This document shows positions 48,055-56,384 of a DNA stretch of 64,000 nucleotides, in pieces. Each line of letters starts with the position of its first letter. The first letter of the stretch is position 1. The position numbers and the translations under genes were made by a program. This DNA comes from Gallionella sp. (lineage in GTDB: Bacteria; Pseudomonadota; Gammaproteobacteria; Burkholderiales; Gallionellaceae): positions 62,001-126,000 of the forward strand of contig JAQTLM010000005.1 in the NCBI GenBank assembly GCA_028714895.1, given 5' to 3'. The notes under the pieces were generated by a model, which was not told the origin of the DNA, did no database searches, and was given only the letters and a program-made list of their open reading frames with translations.

Positions 48055-48246
48055 TTAGCAGCAACGTTTGATCCCCGACCACTTTTGCTGCTGCCGAAGC
48101 GCAAACCAGGCGTGGCGCGACAGCGCGGGTGCATCCGGGCGGGAGGCGGCATGATGCGCCAAGTAACGCTCGTAGCCGTCATCACCGCTGAGCTGGCGGA
48201 CGGCGCGCCACAGGGTGTGAACCCAGCGCATCAGTCTCTTTGCCAT
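48055..48246 (-). CDS. YbdD/YjiX-family small protein
   Basis: A 63-residue protein with GDDGYERYLAHHAA and the C-terminal RCC that mark the YbdD/YjiX (DUF466) family. These small proteins are encoded right after CstA-type transporters and are thought to be needed for their activity in pyruvate uptake. It overlaps the cstA stop by 16 bp. Confidence 0.9.
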   Translation of the reverse strand: MAKRLMRWVHTLWRAVRQLSGDDGYERYLAHHAASRPDAPALSRHAWFALRQQQKWSGIKRCC

Positions 48247-50303
48247 GCTTCCTCCAGACGGGTCGGATAATGCGGTGCTTCGGAAAGCGGCGGCACGGCC
48301 CTGCCGCGTAAGTGGCGCACACAGACGCGCAGCATGTCGATGACGATCAGCCACAGCAAAGCGGCGAAAAACAGCGCCAGCGCGGCATCCAGTTGCTGGT
48401 TGAAGATCAATTGCGGCGCGACGGCGGCCTTGTCCGGCGACAATGCGCCCGCAGCGAGCTTGTCCGACAGGCTGTTGGCGGCGGCGAGAAAGCCGATGCG
48501 CGGATCGTCGCTGCTGATTTTTTGCCAGGTTGCCGTGCTGGTGATGATGATCAGCCAAGCCAGCGGCAGCGCGGTTATCCAAGCGTATTTGAGCTTGCCG
48601 GATTTCACCAGGATACCGGTCGCCACGCACAGCGCGATCGCCGCGAGGATCTGGTTGGAGATGCCGAACAGCGGCCACAGGATGTTGACGCCGCCGTTCG
48701 GGTCGATCACGCCGATGTACAGGAAATAGCCCCAGGCCGAGACCACCACCGCGCTGCTGAACAACACCGAGGGATACCACGAGGTGCGCCCCAGCGGCTG
48801 CCAGATGTTACCGAGCAGGTCCTGCAGCATGAAGCGGCCGACGCGCGTGCCGGCGTCCAGCGTGGTGAGGATAAAGAGCGCCTCGAACATGATCGCGAAG
48901 TGGTACCACAGCGCCAGCAGATGTTCGCCGAACGCGCTGCCGAAGATGCTGGCCATGCCGACCGCCAGCGACGGCGCGCCGCCGGTGCGCGCGAACAGCG
49001 TGGCTTCGCCCATCTGCTGCGCGAGTTGGTTCATCTGCTCGACGGTGACCGGGAAGCCCCATGCGGAGATTGTGATGACCGCTTCCGCCGCCGTTTTGCC
49101 GACCACGCCGGCGGGCGAGTTAATCGCAAAATACACGCCCGGATCGAGCACCGTCGCGGCGATCATCGCCATGATCGCCACGAAGGATTCCAGCGCCATG
49201 CCGCCGTAACCGATCATCGGGATATCGCGTTCGTTGGCCAGCAACTTGGGCGTGGTGCCGGAGGCGATCAGCGAGTGGAAACCCGAAATCGCGCCGCAGG
49301 CGATGGTGATGAACACGAACGGAAACAGTTTGCCGCCGAAGATCGGCCCGCTGCCGTCGACGAACTGGGTCAGCGCGGGCATCCTGATTTCGGGGCGCAG
49401 CCAGACGATCGCCAGCGCCAGCAGGATCATCGTGCCGAGCTTCATGAAGGTGGACAGGTAATCACGCGGCGCGAGCAGCAGCCATACCGGCAGGATCGCG
49501 GCGGTGAAACCGTAGCCGATGATGGCGAAGGCCAGCGGCAGGCCGGGGTGATTGAATAACTCGCGCAGTCCGGCCTGCTGGTCGATCCAGCCGCCGCCGG
49601 CCACCGCCAGCAACAGCAGAATTACGCCGAGCGCGGAGCCTTCCAGCACGCGCCCCGGACGCAGCTTGTACATATACAGCCCGACCAGCATCGCGATGGG
49701 GATAGTTGCGGCCACCGTGGACGTCGCCCACGGGCTGTTCTTCATTGCATTCACCACCACCAGGCCGAGCACCGCGATCAGGATGATCATGATCAGGAAC
49801 GTGGCGACCAGCGCCGCGATGCCGCCGATGTTGCCCAGTTCATCGCGCGCCATTTGGCCGAGGCTGCGCCCGTCGCGGCGCGTGGAGAAGAACAGCGTCA
49901 CCATGTCCTGCACGCAGCCGCCCAGCACCGCGCCGATCAGGATCCACAGCGTGCCGGGCAGGTAGCCGAACTGCGCGGCCAGCGTCGGGCCGATCAGCGG
50001 GCCGGGGCCGGCGATGGCGGCGAAATGGTGGCCGAACACGACCCAGCGGTTGGTCGGCATGAAGTCGCGGCCGTTGTTCAGGCGCTCGGCGGGCGTGGCG
50101 CGCGTCGCGTCGATACACAGTACGGTCGCGGCGATCCATGCCGCATAAAAGCGGTAGGCGATCGCATACACGCACAGTGCGGCCGTGACGAACCACAGCG
50201 CGTTGATCGATTCGCCGCGGTTCAGCGCGATGCCGCCGACGGCTGCCGCGCCCAGCAGCGCGACGCCCAGCCATAATAAAAGGGAAGAAATAGTTGTTTT
50301 CAT
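48231..50303 (-). CDS. cstA: CstA-family carbon starvation/pyruvate transporter
   Basis: A 690-residue membrane protein with about 16-18 hydrophobic segments. CstA marks: NGRDFMPTNRWVVFGHHFAAIAGPGPLIGP, GAVLGGCVQDMVTLFFSTRRDGRSLGQ and FGISNQILAAIAL. E. coli CstA imports pyruvate and peptides. Together with the overlapping YbdD gene it forms a two-gene unit, divergent from ispB. Confidence 0.94.
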   Translation of the reverse strand: MKTTISSLLLWLGVALLGAAAVGGIALNRGESINALWFVTAALCVYAIAYRFYAAWIAATVLCIDATRATPAERLNNGRDFMPTNRWVVFGHHFAAIAGPGPLIGPTLAAQFGYLPGTLWILIGAVLGGCVQDMVTLFFSTRRDGRSLGQMARDELGNIGGIAALVATFLIMIILIAVLGLVVVNAMKNSPWATSTVAATIPIAMLVGLYMYKLRPGRVLEGSALGVILLLLAVAGGGWIDQQAGLRELFNHPGLPLAFAIIGYGFTAAILPVWLLLAPRDYLSTFMKLGTMILLALAIVWLRPEIRMPALTQFVDGSGPIFGGKLFPFVFITIACGAISGFHSLIASGTTPKLLANERDIPMIGYGGMALESFVAIMAMIAATVLDPGVYFAINSPAGVVGKTAAEAVITISAWGFPVTVEQMNQLAQQMGEATLFARTGGAPSLAVGMASIFGSAFGEHLLALWYHFAIMFEALFILTTLDAGTRVGRFMLQDLLGNIWQPLGRTSWYPSVLFSSAVVVSAWGYFLYIGVIDPNGGVNILWPLFGISNQILAAIALCVATGILVKSGKLKYAWITALPLAWLIIITSTATWQKISSDDPRIGFLAAANSLSDKLAAGALSPDKAAVAPQLIFNQQLDAALALFFAALLWLIVIDMLRVCVRHLRGRAVPPLSEAPHYPTRLEEAWQRD

Positions 50304-50418
50304 GCGGGGGCATTCGGGGGACGGAAATTTTATGCGACAATGCTACATTAAAAAAATTAAGGCGTGTTTATTCGACCTTTCAGCCGCATGGAGCGGTGAC
50401 ACAATAAATCAGGGAAGA

Positions 50419-51387
50419 ATGTTTTTGGAAAACCTCAAGCAATTGCTCGCGGCGGACATGGCTGCGGTGGATCAGGTGATACGCACGCGGCTGCACTCGG
50501 AAGTGCTGCTGATCAATCAGGTCGGCGAATACATCATCAACAGCGGAGGCAAGCGGCTGCGCCCGGCATTGGTGGTGCTGTCTGCCGATGCCTTCGGCTA
50601 TCGTGGAAAATACCATCATGACCTGGCGGCGGTGGTGGAATTCATCCATACCGCCACCCTGCTGCACGACGATGTGGTGGATGAATCCGCATTGCGCCGC
50701 GGGCGCGAGACGGCCAATGCGCTGTTCGGCAATTCCGCCAGCGTGCTGGTCGGCGATTTCCTGTATTCGCGCGCCTTCCAGATGATGGTCGATGTGGGCG
50801 AGATGCGCGTGATGCAAACGCTGGCCGATGCCACCAACACCATTGCCGAGGGAGAAGTGCTGCAGTTATTGAATTGTCATGATGCGGATGTGGATGCCGC
50901 CAACTACATGCGCGTGATCCATTGCAAGACCGCCAAGCTGTTCGAAGCCGCGATGCGCCTGGGTGCGATCCTGGGCGCGGCATCCGGCGCGGATGAAGCA
51001 GCAGCAGCCAGCTACGGCATGCACCTCGGCACCGCGTTCCAACTAATTGACGATGTGCTGGACTATTCCGCCGACGAAACGCAGACCGGCAAACATCTCG
51101 GCGACGACCTCGCCGAAGGCAAGCCTACCCTGCCTTTGATTTACGCGATGCAGCACGGTACGCCGGAGCAGGCCGCCGTGGTGCGCGGCGCAATCGAGCA
51201 GGGCGATGTGGAAAAATTCGACGAAGTGCTGCAAATCATTCACACCACCGGCGCGCTGGATTTCACCCGCCAGCAAGCCCTGCGCGAAGCGGAGTCGGCT
51301 TGCGCGGCCATCGTTGCGCTTGCCGATTCAAAATACAAGCAATGTTTGCTAGAATTGGCACACTTTGCCGCGACGCGGCAATTTTAG
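50419..51387 (+). CDS. ispB: IspB, polyprenyl (octaprenyl) diphosphate synthase
   Basis: A 322-residue trans-prenyltransferase. First aspartate-rich motif LLHDDVVDE, second LIDDVLDYSADE; GGKRLRPALVVL near the N-terminus. It makes the side chain of ubiquinone, probably C40. The ATG at 50419 (MFLENLKQLLAADM) has AGGGA just upstream; longer in-frame starts overlap cstA and are not credible. It matches the ubiUVT operon in the same quinone pathway. Confidence 0.94.
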   Translation: MFLENLKQLLAADMAAVDQVIRTRLHSEVLLINQVGEYIINSGGKRLRPALVVLSADAFGYRGKYHHDLAAVVEFIHTATLLHDDVVDESALRRGRETANALFGNSASVLVGDFLYSRAFQMMVDVGEMRVMQTLADATNTIAEGEVLQLLNCHDADVDAANYMRVIHCKTAKLFEAAMRLGAILGAASGADEAAAASYGMHLGTAFQLIDDVLDYSADETQTGKHLGDDLAEGKPTLPLIYAMQHGTPEQAAVVRGAIEQGDVEKFDEVLQIIHTTGALDFTRQQALREAESACAAIVALADSKYKQCLLELAHFAATRQF

Positions 51388-51404
51388 TAACCCCTGATGG
51401 AGCA

Positions 51405-51455
51405 ACTAGCCATTCGACTAGGTCATCAGAAGACGATGCCCAAGTCGCTGGTTAT
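51405..51455. repeat. 51-nt palindromic element, copy 3
   Basis: ACTAGCCATTCGACTAGG at the start and CAAGTCGCTGGTTAT at the end, inner stem GGTCATC/GATGCCC (one G-T pair), loop AGAAGAC. It lies 18 bp after the ispB stop and just before two smaller hairpins and tRNA-Pro. Confidence 0.8.
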
Positions 51456-51460
51456 CCCGG

Positions 51461-51511
51461 CCTCCCCTTTTCAAGGGAGGAGATGGCGGTTCCCTCCCAT
51501 AGCAAGGGAGG
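51461..51511. repeat. Two tandem CCTCCC/GGGAGG hairpins
   Basis: CCTCCC 51461-51466 pairs with GGGAGG 51475-51480, and CCTCCC 51493-51498 with GGGAGG 51506-51511. Both have 7-8-base loops. They lie 10 bp before tRNA-Pro and could affect ispB transcript ends or tRNA processing. Confidence 0.6.
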
Positions 51512-51520
51512 AGTTGGAAA

Positions 51521-51597
<77 letters not shown>

Positions 51598-51964
51598 GGC
51601 AAATCACTCCGACCAATCAAAATGGGTCTTCTAAATTCCCCATCTGCTGCAAGCAGGATTTCCGGCGCCGCTTATATGAAGGCAATCGGCATGGACGTTT
51701 GGGTGCCAAGTGCCATGAGTGGGCATTCGTCATTTGCCCAGGAAAGACATTGTTAGGCCGAATGGCCTAGATATTTTTGGCTATACCGGTGAAGTGGTTG
51801 GTATGGTTTAATCCACACCCAGATTATTCTCCGTCAGTACTGTTAACGCATGTGGTAACAGAGAAACATATTTGGTTGTCATTGAATTAATCTGTTACCG
51901 AAAAAATACGCGATTCTCTATTTTTAGTAATACTGACCGGTAGGTCAGTGCCTGGGAGAGTTGC
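51598..51964. other. Intergenic leader of the Moco cluster with inverted repeats
   Basis: A 367-bp gap with no gene. Related short repeats CTGTTAAC (51840), GGTAACAG (51854-51861) and CTGTTACC (51892-51899) lie 65-125 bp before the first Moco-cluster gene. A promoter is expected here; no clear molybdenum-cofactor riboswitch or ModE box was recognised. Confidence 0.5.
51932..51949 (+). promoter_or_regulatory. Palindromic operator-like site before the MobB-like gene
   Basis: ACTGACC and GGTCAGT are perfect complements around GGTA, 15 bp before the start codon. The pattern resembles TetR-family operators, or it could form an RNA hairpin at the ribosome-binding site. Confidence 0.4.
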
Positions 51965-52477
51965 ATGAAGATGTTCCGCATTTGCGGTTATGGCGGCGGA
52001 CGCAGCGCACTGGTATCCAGGCTTGCCGAAGAATTCAACTTCCGGCAAATCGGGGTTGCGGTGGTGAAATATGCGCACAAGCCGTTCGATATGGATAAGC
52101 CGGGTTCGGAAACCTGGAACCTGCGCCAGGGCGGCTGCCGACAGACGCTGATTGCCAACCGCGACCGCTGGGGGTTGCTGTGCGAAACGCCCGGCCAGCC
52201 GGAGCCCGACCCGATCCTGCTGGCGGGACATCTCGCCGAATGCGACCTGGTTCTGGCAGTCGGATTCGATAATGTGCCGTTGCCCGGACTCGAAGTGATG
52301 CGCGCCGATAATCCTGCCGAGCCGTTATACAAGCGAGACACGCATATCCAGACCGTCGTCATCGACGGCGTTCCTCCGCCGGACGTGCTTTTCAGCTTTA
52401 CGCATGCCGATATCGAAAATATCGCCACCCACATACTGGATCGGGCGATATTGCTTCCCTCCACCACGACCAGATGA
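51965..52477 (+). CDS. MobB-like protein with degenerate P-loop
   Basis: A 170-residue protein with the overall MobB layout: N-terminal loop and helix, VVKYAHKPFDMDKPGSETWNLRQGG (compare IKHAHHKVVLDTPGKDSYRYKHAG in the true MobB at 55878), LAECDLVLAVGFDNVPLPGLEVMR in place of DLVLAEGFSHCPGAKIEVLR. The Walker A loop is GYGGGRSAL: one residue shorter than GHSGSGKTTL and with Arg for the key Lys. GTP binding is therefore doubtful. It heads the Moco cluster, 43 bp before moaA. It may be a regulator or carrier derived from MobB. Confidence 0.8.
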   Translation: MKMFRICGYGGGRSALVSRLAEEFNFRQIGVAVVKYAHKPFDMDKPGSETWNLRQGGCRQTLIANRDRWGLLCETPGQPEPDPILLAGHLAECDLVLAVGFDNVPLPGLEVMRADNPAEPLYKRDTHIQTVVIDGVPPPDVLFSFTHADIENIATHILDRAILLPSTTTR

Positions 52478-52520
52478 CACGCACAGATGACAGATTGGCT
52501 CTTGCGCATTAACATGTCTC

Positions 52521-53651
52521 ATGACTGAAATATTTAGAATTATTCCGATCACATCTGCAACGGCCAGTGTTGCGCAGCAATCCGGCGCCGTACAGGACTA
52601 CACCGGGCTGGGCGTGCCGCATGGCTATGGGCAAGTCGCCGATACCCTGCAGCGGCCGCTGCGCGATTTGCGCATTTCGGTCACCGACCGCTGCAACCTG
52701 CGCTGCACCTATTGCATGCCGCGCGAAGCCTTCGACAAGGATCACGCCTTCCTGCAGCGCGCCGATCTGCTTAGTTTTGAAGAAATTGAGCGGCTGGCCA
52801 GATTGTTTATCCATTTGGGTGTGCAGAAAATCCGCCTGACCGGCGGCGAGCCGTTGTTGCGCCGAGGCATCGAACGGATCATCGAATCGCTCGCCAGACT
52901 GAACACCCGCGAGGGTAAGCCTGTTGAAGTCGCCCTGACCACCAATGCCGTGCTGCTGTCCCAGAAAGCCCAGTCGCTGAAAGATGCAGGACTGGCGCGC
53001 ATTACCGCCAGCCTGGACGGGCTGAGCGAAGCCACCTTCCGGTGCATGAGCGATTCGGATGTGCCCGTCAAAACCGTGCTGGACGGCATCGCCGCCGCGC
53101 AGCGTGTTGGTCTTGCGCCGGTCAAGGTCAACATGGTGGTCAAGCGCGGTGTGAACGACCATGAGATCATCCCGATGGCGGGGCATTTCCGCAACAGCGG
53201 CGTCGTGTTGCGCTTCATCGAATTCATGGATGTGGGCTGCACCAATGGCTGGCGCATGGACGATGTGGTTCCGGCGCGGGAAATAGTGGAGCAGATCAAT
53301 AGCCGTTACCCTGTCCGGCAGGTCGATCCCAACTACACCGGCGAAGTTGCGGAACGCTGGCATTATGCGGACGGCAGCGGCGAAGTCGGGGTGATCGCCT
53401 CGGTCACGCAGGCGTTTTGCCACGAATGCACACGCGCCAGGCTTTCCACCGATGGCAAGCTCTACACCTGCCTGTTCGCCAGCAGCGGCACAGACTTGCG
53501 CGACCCGTTGCGCATGAGCGCGACCGATCAGATGTTGGCCGGCCTGATCGCAGACCACTGGGGGCGGCGCAACGACCGCTACTCGCAACTGCGCCATGCC
53601 GTGACAGAAGCACCCAGAGAAAAAATAGAAATGTCCTATATCGGCGGATGA
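52521..53651 (+). CDS. moaA: MoaA, GTP 3',8-cyclase
   Basis: A 376-residue radical SAM enzyme for the first step of molybdopterin synthesis. The SAM cluster is C58, C62, C65 (CNLRCTYC); the C-terminal cluster is in [19 protein letters not shown], and the chain ends in the conserved GG. The N-terminus carries about 45 residues before the family core, longer than usual. It follows the MobB-like gene by 43 bp. Confidence 0.96.
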   Translation: MTEIFRIIPITSATASVAQQSGAVQDYTGLGVPHGYGQVADTLQRPLRDLRISVTDRCNLRCTYCMPREAFDKDHAFLQRADLLSFEEIERLARLFIHLGVQKIRLTGGEPLLRRGIERIIESLARLNTREGKPVEVALTTNAVLLSQKAQSLKDAGLARITASLDGLSEATFRCMSDSDVPVKTVLDGIAAAQRVGLAPVKVNMVVKRGVNDHEIIPMAGHFRNSGVVLRFIEFMDVGCTNGWRMDDVVPAREIVEQINSRYPVRQVDPNYTGEVAERWHYADGSGEVGVIASVTQAFCHECTRARLSTDGKLYTCLFASSGTDLRDPLRMSATDQMLAGLIADHWGRRNDRYSQLRHAVTEAPREKIEMSYIGG

Positions 53652-53744
53652 GAATTTTTGCGAGCAGCCGCTATGCGGCTTGCCTGCTTGCCCCTCTGCC
53701 GCACATAATTATCCAGACAACCTTAAGAATTACAGACTGCCCGC

Positions 53745-54518
53745 ATGGACGACCACCAACTGCTGCGTTATAGCCGGCACATCCTGCTGCCGGAGATCGG
53801 CATCGAGGGGCAGCAGCATCTGCTCGATGCCAGGGTGCTGATCATCGGCCTCGGCGGGCTCGGTTCGCCCGCCGCGCTGTACCTCGCTGCCAGCGGGGTC
53901 GGGCAACTGACCCTGTGCGACCATGACACGGTGGATTTCAGCAACCTGCAACGCCAGATCATCCACCGCACCGCATCGGTCGGTCAGCCCAAGGTTGTCT
54001 CCGCTCAGGCCGCGTTGCGCGACATCAATCCCGAAGTCGAGTGCATCGCGCTGCCGGTGCGCGCCGATGAAGCGCAGTTGCGCGACCTGGCCGCGCAGGC
54101 CGATGTGGTGCTGGATTGCAGCGATAACTTCGCGACGCGCTACGCCGTCAACCGCGTTTGTCTGGAGCTGCGCAAACCGCTGGTCTCGGGTGCGGCGATC
54201 CAGTTCGACGGGCAGGTTTCGGTATTCGATTTTCGCAGTCCGGATGCGTTTGAACAAACAGATGCGCCCTGTTACAACTGCCTGTTTCCCGAAGACAGCC
54301 TGGCCGCCGAATTGCGCTGCGCGACCACCGGAGTGTTCGCCCCGCTGGTCGGCATCATCGGCTCGCTGCAGGCGGCGGAAACGCTCAAGTTGCTGATGGG
54401 CATAGAGCGAGGCCTGAGCGGCAAGCTGCTGACGATCAACGCGCTGGACATGAATATCATGCGCAGCTCGTTGAGCAAAGACCCCGCCTGCCACGCCTGC
54501 GGCGGCACGCCTTCCTAG
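53745..54518 (+). CDS. moeB: MoeB, molybdopterin synthase adenylyltransferase
   Basis: A 257-residue E1-like enzyme. It starts with LLRYSRHILLPEIGIEGQQ and has IGLGGLGSPAALYLAASG (ATP loop), NLQRQIIH, DCSDNFATRYAVN and zinc cysteines CYNC and CHAC. It activates the C-terminal glycine of MoaD. Some members also act on ThiS. The rhodanese domain found in longer homologues is absent. Confidence 0.95.
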   Translation: MDDHQLLRYSRHILLPEIGIEGQQHLLDARVLIIGLGGLGSPAALYLAASGVGQLTLCDHDTVDFSNLQRQIIHRTASVGQPKVVSAQAALRDINPEVECIALPVRADEAQLRDLAAQADVVLDCSDNFATRYAVNRVCLELRKPLVSGAAIQFDGQVSVFDFRSPDAFEQTDAPCYNCLFPEDSLAAELRCATTGVFAPLVGIIGSLQAAETLKLLMGIERGLSGKLLTINALDMNIMRSSLSKDPACHACGGTPS

Positions 54519-54535
54519 ACTGAACAGGTATTCAT

Positions 54536-55042
54536 ATGAACGAATTGACTCATTTTTCCGATGCTGGACGGGCGCGCATGGTGGATGTTTCGGCAAAATC
54601 GGATACCCAGCGCGTCGCGATCGCCAGCGGCGTTCTGCGTATGCAGCCCGCGACACTGGAGCGGATCAGGGCCGGGCGGATCGCCAAGGGCGACGTGCTG
54701 ACGGTGGCCGATGTCGGCGCGGTCATGGCGGCGAAGCGCACCTCCGACATGATCCCGATGTGCCACCCCATCGCGCTGACCGGCGTGGACGTCGAGTTCA
54801 GCGAGATCACCGAGCCGGATGCAAGCGGTTGCGTGGGCATCAAGGTCGTCACCACGGCAGGCTGTGTCGGCCAGACCGGCGTCGAGATGGAGGCGTTGTG
54901 CGCCGCCAGTCTGGCGCTGCTGACCATTTACGACATGTGCAAGGCGATTGACCGGGGAATGCGCATCGAGTGCGTTCAACTGGAAGAAAAGCGCGGCGGC
55001 AAGAGCGGCGTTTGGCGACGTGATGAACAGTTTGGGAAATAA
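54536..55042 (+). CDS. moaC: MoaC, cyclic pyranopterin monophosphate synthase
   Basis: A 168-residue protein. MVDVSAKSDTQRVA, KRTSDMIPMCHPIALTG and GQTGVEMEALCAAS are the conserved active-site blocks, with the catalytic Lys near EEKRGGKSG. With MoaA it makes cPMP from GTP. It starts 17 bp after moeB. Confidence 0.96.
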   Translation: MNELTHFSDAGRARMVDVSAKSDTQRVAIASGVLRMQPATLERIRAGRIAKGDVLTVADVGAVMAAKRTSDMIPMCHPIALTGVDVEFSEITEPDASGCVGIKVVTTAGCVGQTGVEMEALCAASLALLTIYDMCKAIDRGMRIECVQLEEKRGGKSGVWRRDEQFGK

Positions 55043-55066
55043 TTGAAATGAGTTACGAAGGAGCCA

Positions 55067-55216
55067 ATATGGAGGCCTCAGAAAATTTAGAGTTCGCCCA
55101 AATGCAAGGCGCGGGGAAAATTTCGCCGCGCCGCATATGGGATGATATGCAAGCAAGGAATTTTTCCTGCAACGCAGCAGTTGGGATGAAATCTGGATTT
55201 TATGAGGCCTCCATAT
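55067..55216. repeat. Inverted repeats bounding the moaC-moaD gap
   Basis: ATATGGAGGCCTCA (55067-55080) and TGAGGCCTCCATAT (55203-55216) are perfect complements; allowing one mismatch the arms extend to about 20 bp (through GAAAAT/ATTTTA). Inside is a GGCGCGG/CCGCGCC hairpin. The right arm holds the moaD start codon. Confidence 0.75.
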
Positions 55217-55218
55217 GA
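55069..55218 (+). CDS. Possible small protein between moaC and moaD
   Basis: An open frame of 49 codons, starting MEASENLEFAQMQGAG and ending GFYEASI. It has AAGGAG 5 nt before the ATG and its TGA overlaps the moaD ATG (ATGA). An ATG seven codons upstream (55048) is also in frame. No family is recognised. The inverted-repeat ends encode MEASEN and YEASI. It may be a real coupling peptide or simply an element left open by chance. Confidence 0.4.
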   Translation: MEASENLEFAQMQGAGKISPRRIWDDMQARNFSCNAAVGMKSGFYEASI

Positions 55219-55454
55219 TCAGAGTGTTGTTCTTCGGGCCAGTCGCCGAACGCATCGGCAACAACCAGGCAGCGGTCGCATTCCGTCCCGGTATCCGCTT
55301 GCAGGATGTGCGCGACGAACTGGCGGCGCAATACCCGCAGGCATTCGAGATCGTCTGCTTCGCCGCAGCCAACGGCGAGCATGTGCGCGACATGTCGCTG
55401 CCGCTCGCGGACAACAGCGAAGTGGCCTTCATGGCCAGGTTTTCGGGAGGATAG
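55215..55454 (+). CDS. moaD: MoaD, molybdopterin synthase sulfur carrier subunit
   Basis: A 79-residue ubiquitin-fold protein ending in the required FSGG. The N-terminus MIRVLFFGPVAERIG and the DNSEVAFMARFSGG end are typical. The C-terminal glycine is thiocarboxylated by MoeB and donates sulfur. The gene abuts moaE. Confidence 0.95.
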   Translation: MIRVLFFGPVAERIGNNQAAVAFRPGIRLQDVRDELAAQYPQAFEIVCFAAANGEHVRDMSLPLADNSEVAFMARFSGG

Positions 55455-55455
55455 G

Positions 55456-55881
55456 ATGAAACCGGCAGTCAGGATTCAGCAGGAAGACTTTTCCCAGGAC
55501 GAGGAAATCAGGGCATTGCAAGCCAGTTCGAAACGTATGGGCGGCATCGCCACGTTTCTCGGCTGCGCGCGCGATTTTTCGGAAGGCCGCGAGGTCTCGG
55601 AAATTAGCTTCGATGCCTACGGCAGCATGGCGCTGTCGGAACTGGACAGGTTGCGCAGCGACGCGATCGAGAAATTCGGCCTGCTGGATGCACGCATCGT
55701 GCATCGCATCGGCACGGTAAAGGGCGGTGAAAATATCGTTTTTATCGCGGCAGGCGCGGAGCATCGCGTCGCCGCACTGGAAGCCTGCCGCTGGATGATA
55801 GACGAGCTGAAGCAGCGCGTGCCGATCTGGAAAAAGGAAATCACGCCGCAGGGCGAGGCGTGGGTGACACCGCATCCATGA
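55456..55881 (+). CDS. moaE: MoaE, molybdopterin synthase catalytic subunit
   Basis: A 141-residue protein, MKPAVRIQQEDFSQDEEIRA. Active-site regions FLGCARDFSEGREV, HRIGTVKGGENIVFIAAGAEHR and VPIWKKEITPQGEAWV (catalytic Lys) are present. It has GGGAGG upstream of the ATG at 55456, immediately after the moaD stop. A longer open frame covering moaD in another frame is not used. Confidence 0.95.
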   Translation: MKPAVRIQQEDFSQDEEIRALQASSKRMGGIATFLGCARDFSEGREVSEISFDAYGSMALSELDRLRSDAIEKFGLLDARIVHRIGTVKGGENIVFIAAGAEHRVAALEACRWMIDELKQRVPIWKKEITPQGEAWVTPHP

Positions 55882-56384
55882 GTGTTGCATCCACAAATCC
55901 GCCTGTATTTACCGTTGTCGGCCACTCCGGTTCCGGCAAGACCACGCTGGTTGAAAAATTACTGCGCGAGCTGAGTGGCAGAGGCCTGCGCGTGGCGACC
56001 ATCAAACATGCGCATCATAAAGTGGTGCTGGACACCCCCGGCAAGGACAGCTACCGGTACAAACATGCGGGCGCGGTGATGAGCATGCTGGTCACGTCCA
56101 ACGAGCTGCAACTAGTCGCCGACGCGGTCGACCAGCGCGAGCCGGAACAACTGGCGCAACGCTTCCTCGGCGAGGCCGATCTGGTGCTGGCGGAAGGTTT
56201 TTCCCACTGCCCAGGGGCGAAGATCGAAGTGCTGCGCCGCGAGTGTGCCAAGCCGCCGCGCTGCACAATCGAGGATGGGCTGATCGCCATCGTCACCGAT
56301 ATGGATGAAATCTATCCGCAACTGCCGCATTTCGGGTTGGAAGACATCGCAGGTATCACCCAGTTCATGCTCGACCGCAAATGA
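55878..56384 (+). CDS. mobB: MobB, molybdopterin-guanine dinucleotide biosynthesis GTPase
   Basis: A 168-residue P-loop protein with an intact Walker A, VVGHSGSGKTTLVEKLL (about 13-29), the MobB signature IKHAHHK and LAEGFSHCPGAKIEV. The ATG at 55878 overlaps the moaE stop (ATGA). It assists MobA in attaching GMP to molybdopterin. A degenerate paralogue heads the cluster at 51965. Confidence 0.94.
   Translation: MSVASTNPPVFTVVGHSGSGKTTLVEKLLRELSGRGLRVATIKHAHHKVVLDTPGKDSYRYKHAGAVMSMLVTSNELQLVADAVDQREPEQLAQRFLGEADLVLAEGFSHCPGAKIEVLRRECAKPPRCTIEDGLIAIVTDMDEIYPQLPHFGLEDIAGITQFMLDRK

Noticed and set aside
48312..49559. 415-codon open frame antisense to cstA
   Set aside because: Low-complexity Arg/Gln/Asp composition typical of an antisense frame in GC-rich DNA; cstA is certain.
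51598..51964. Molybdenum cofactor riboswitch before the Moco cluster
   Set aside because: I could not trace the expected conserved multi-stem structure; only short palindromes are seen.
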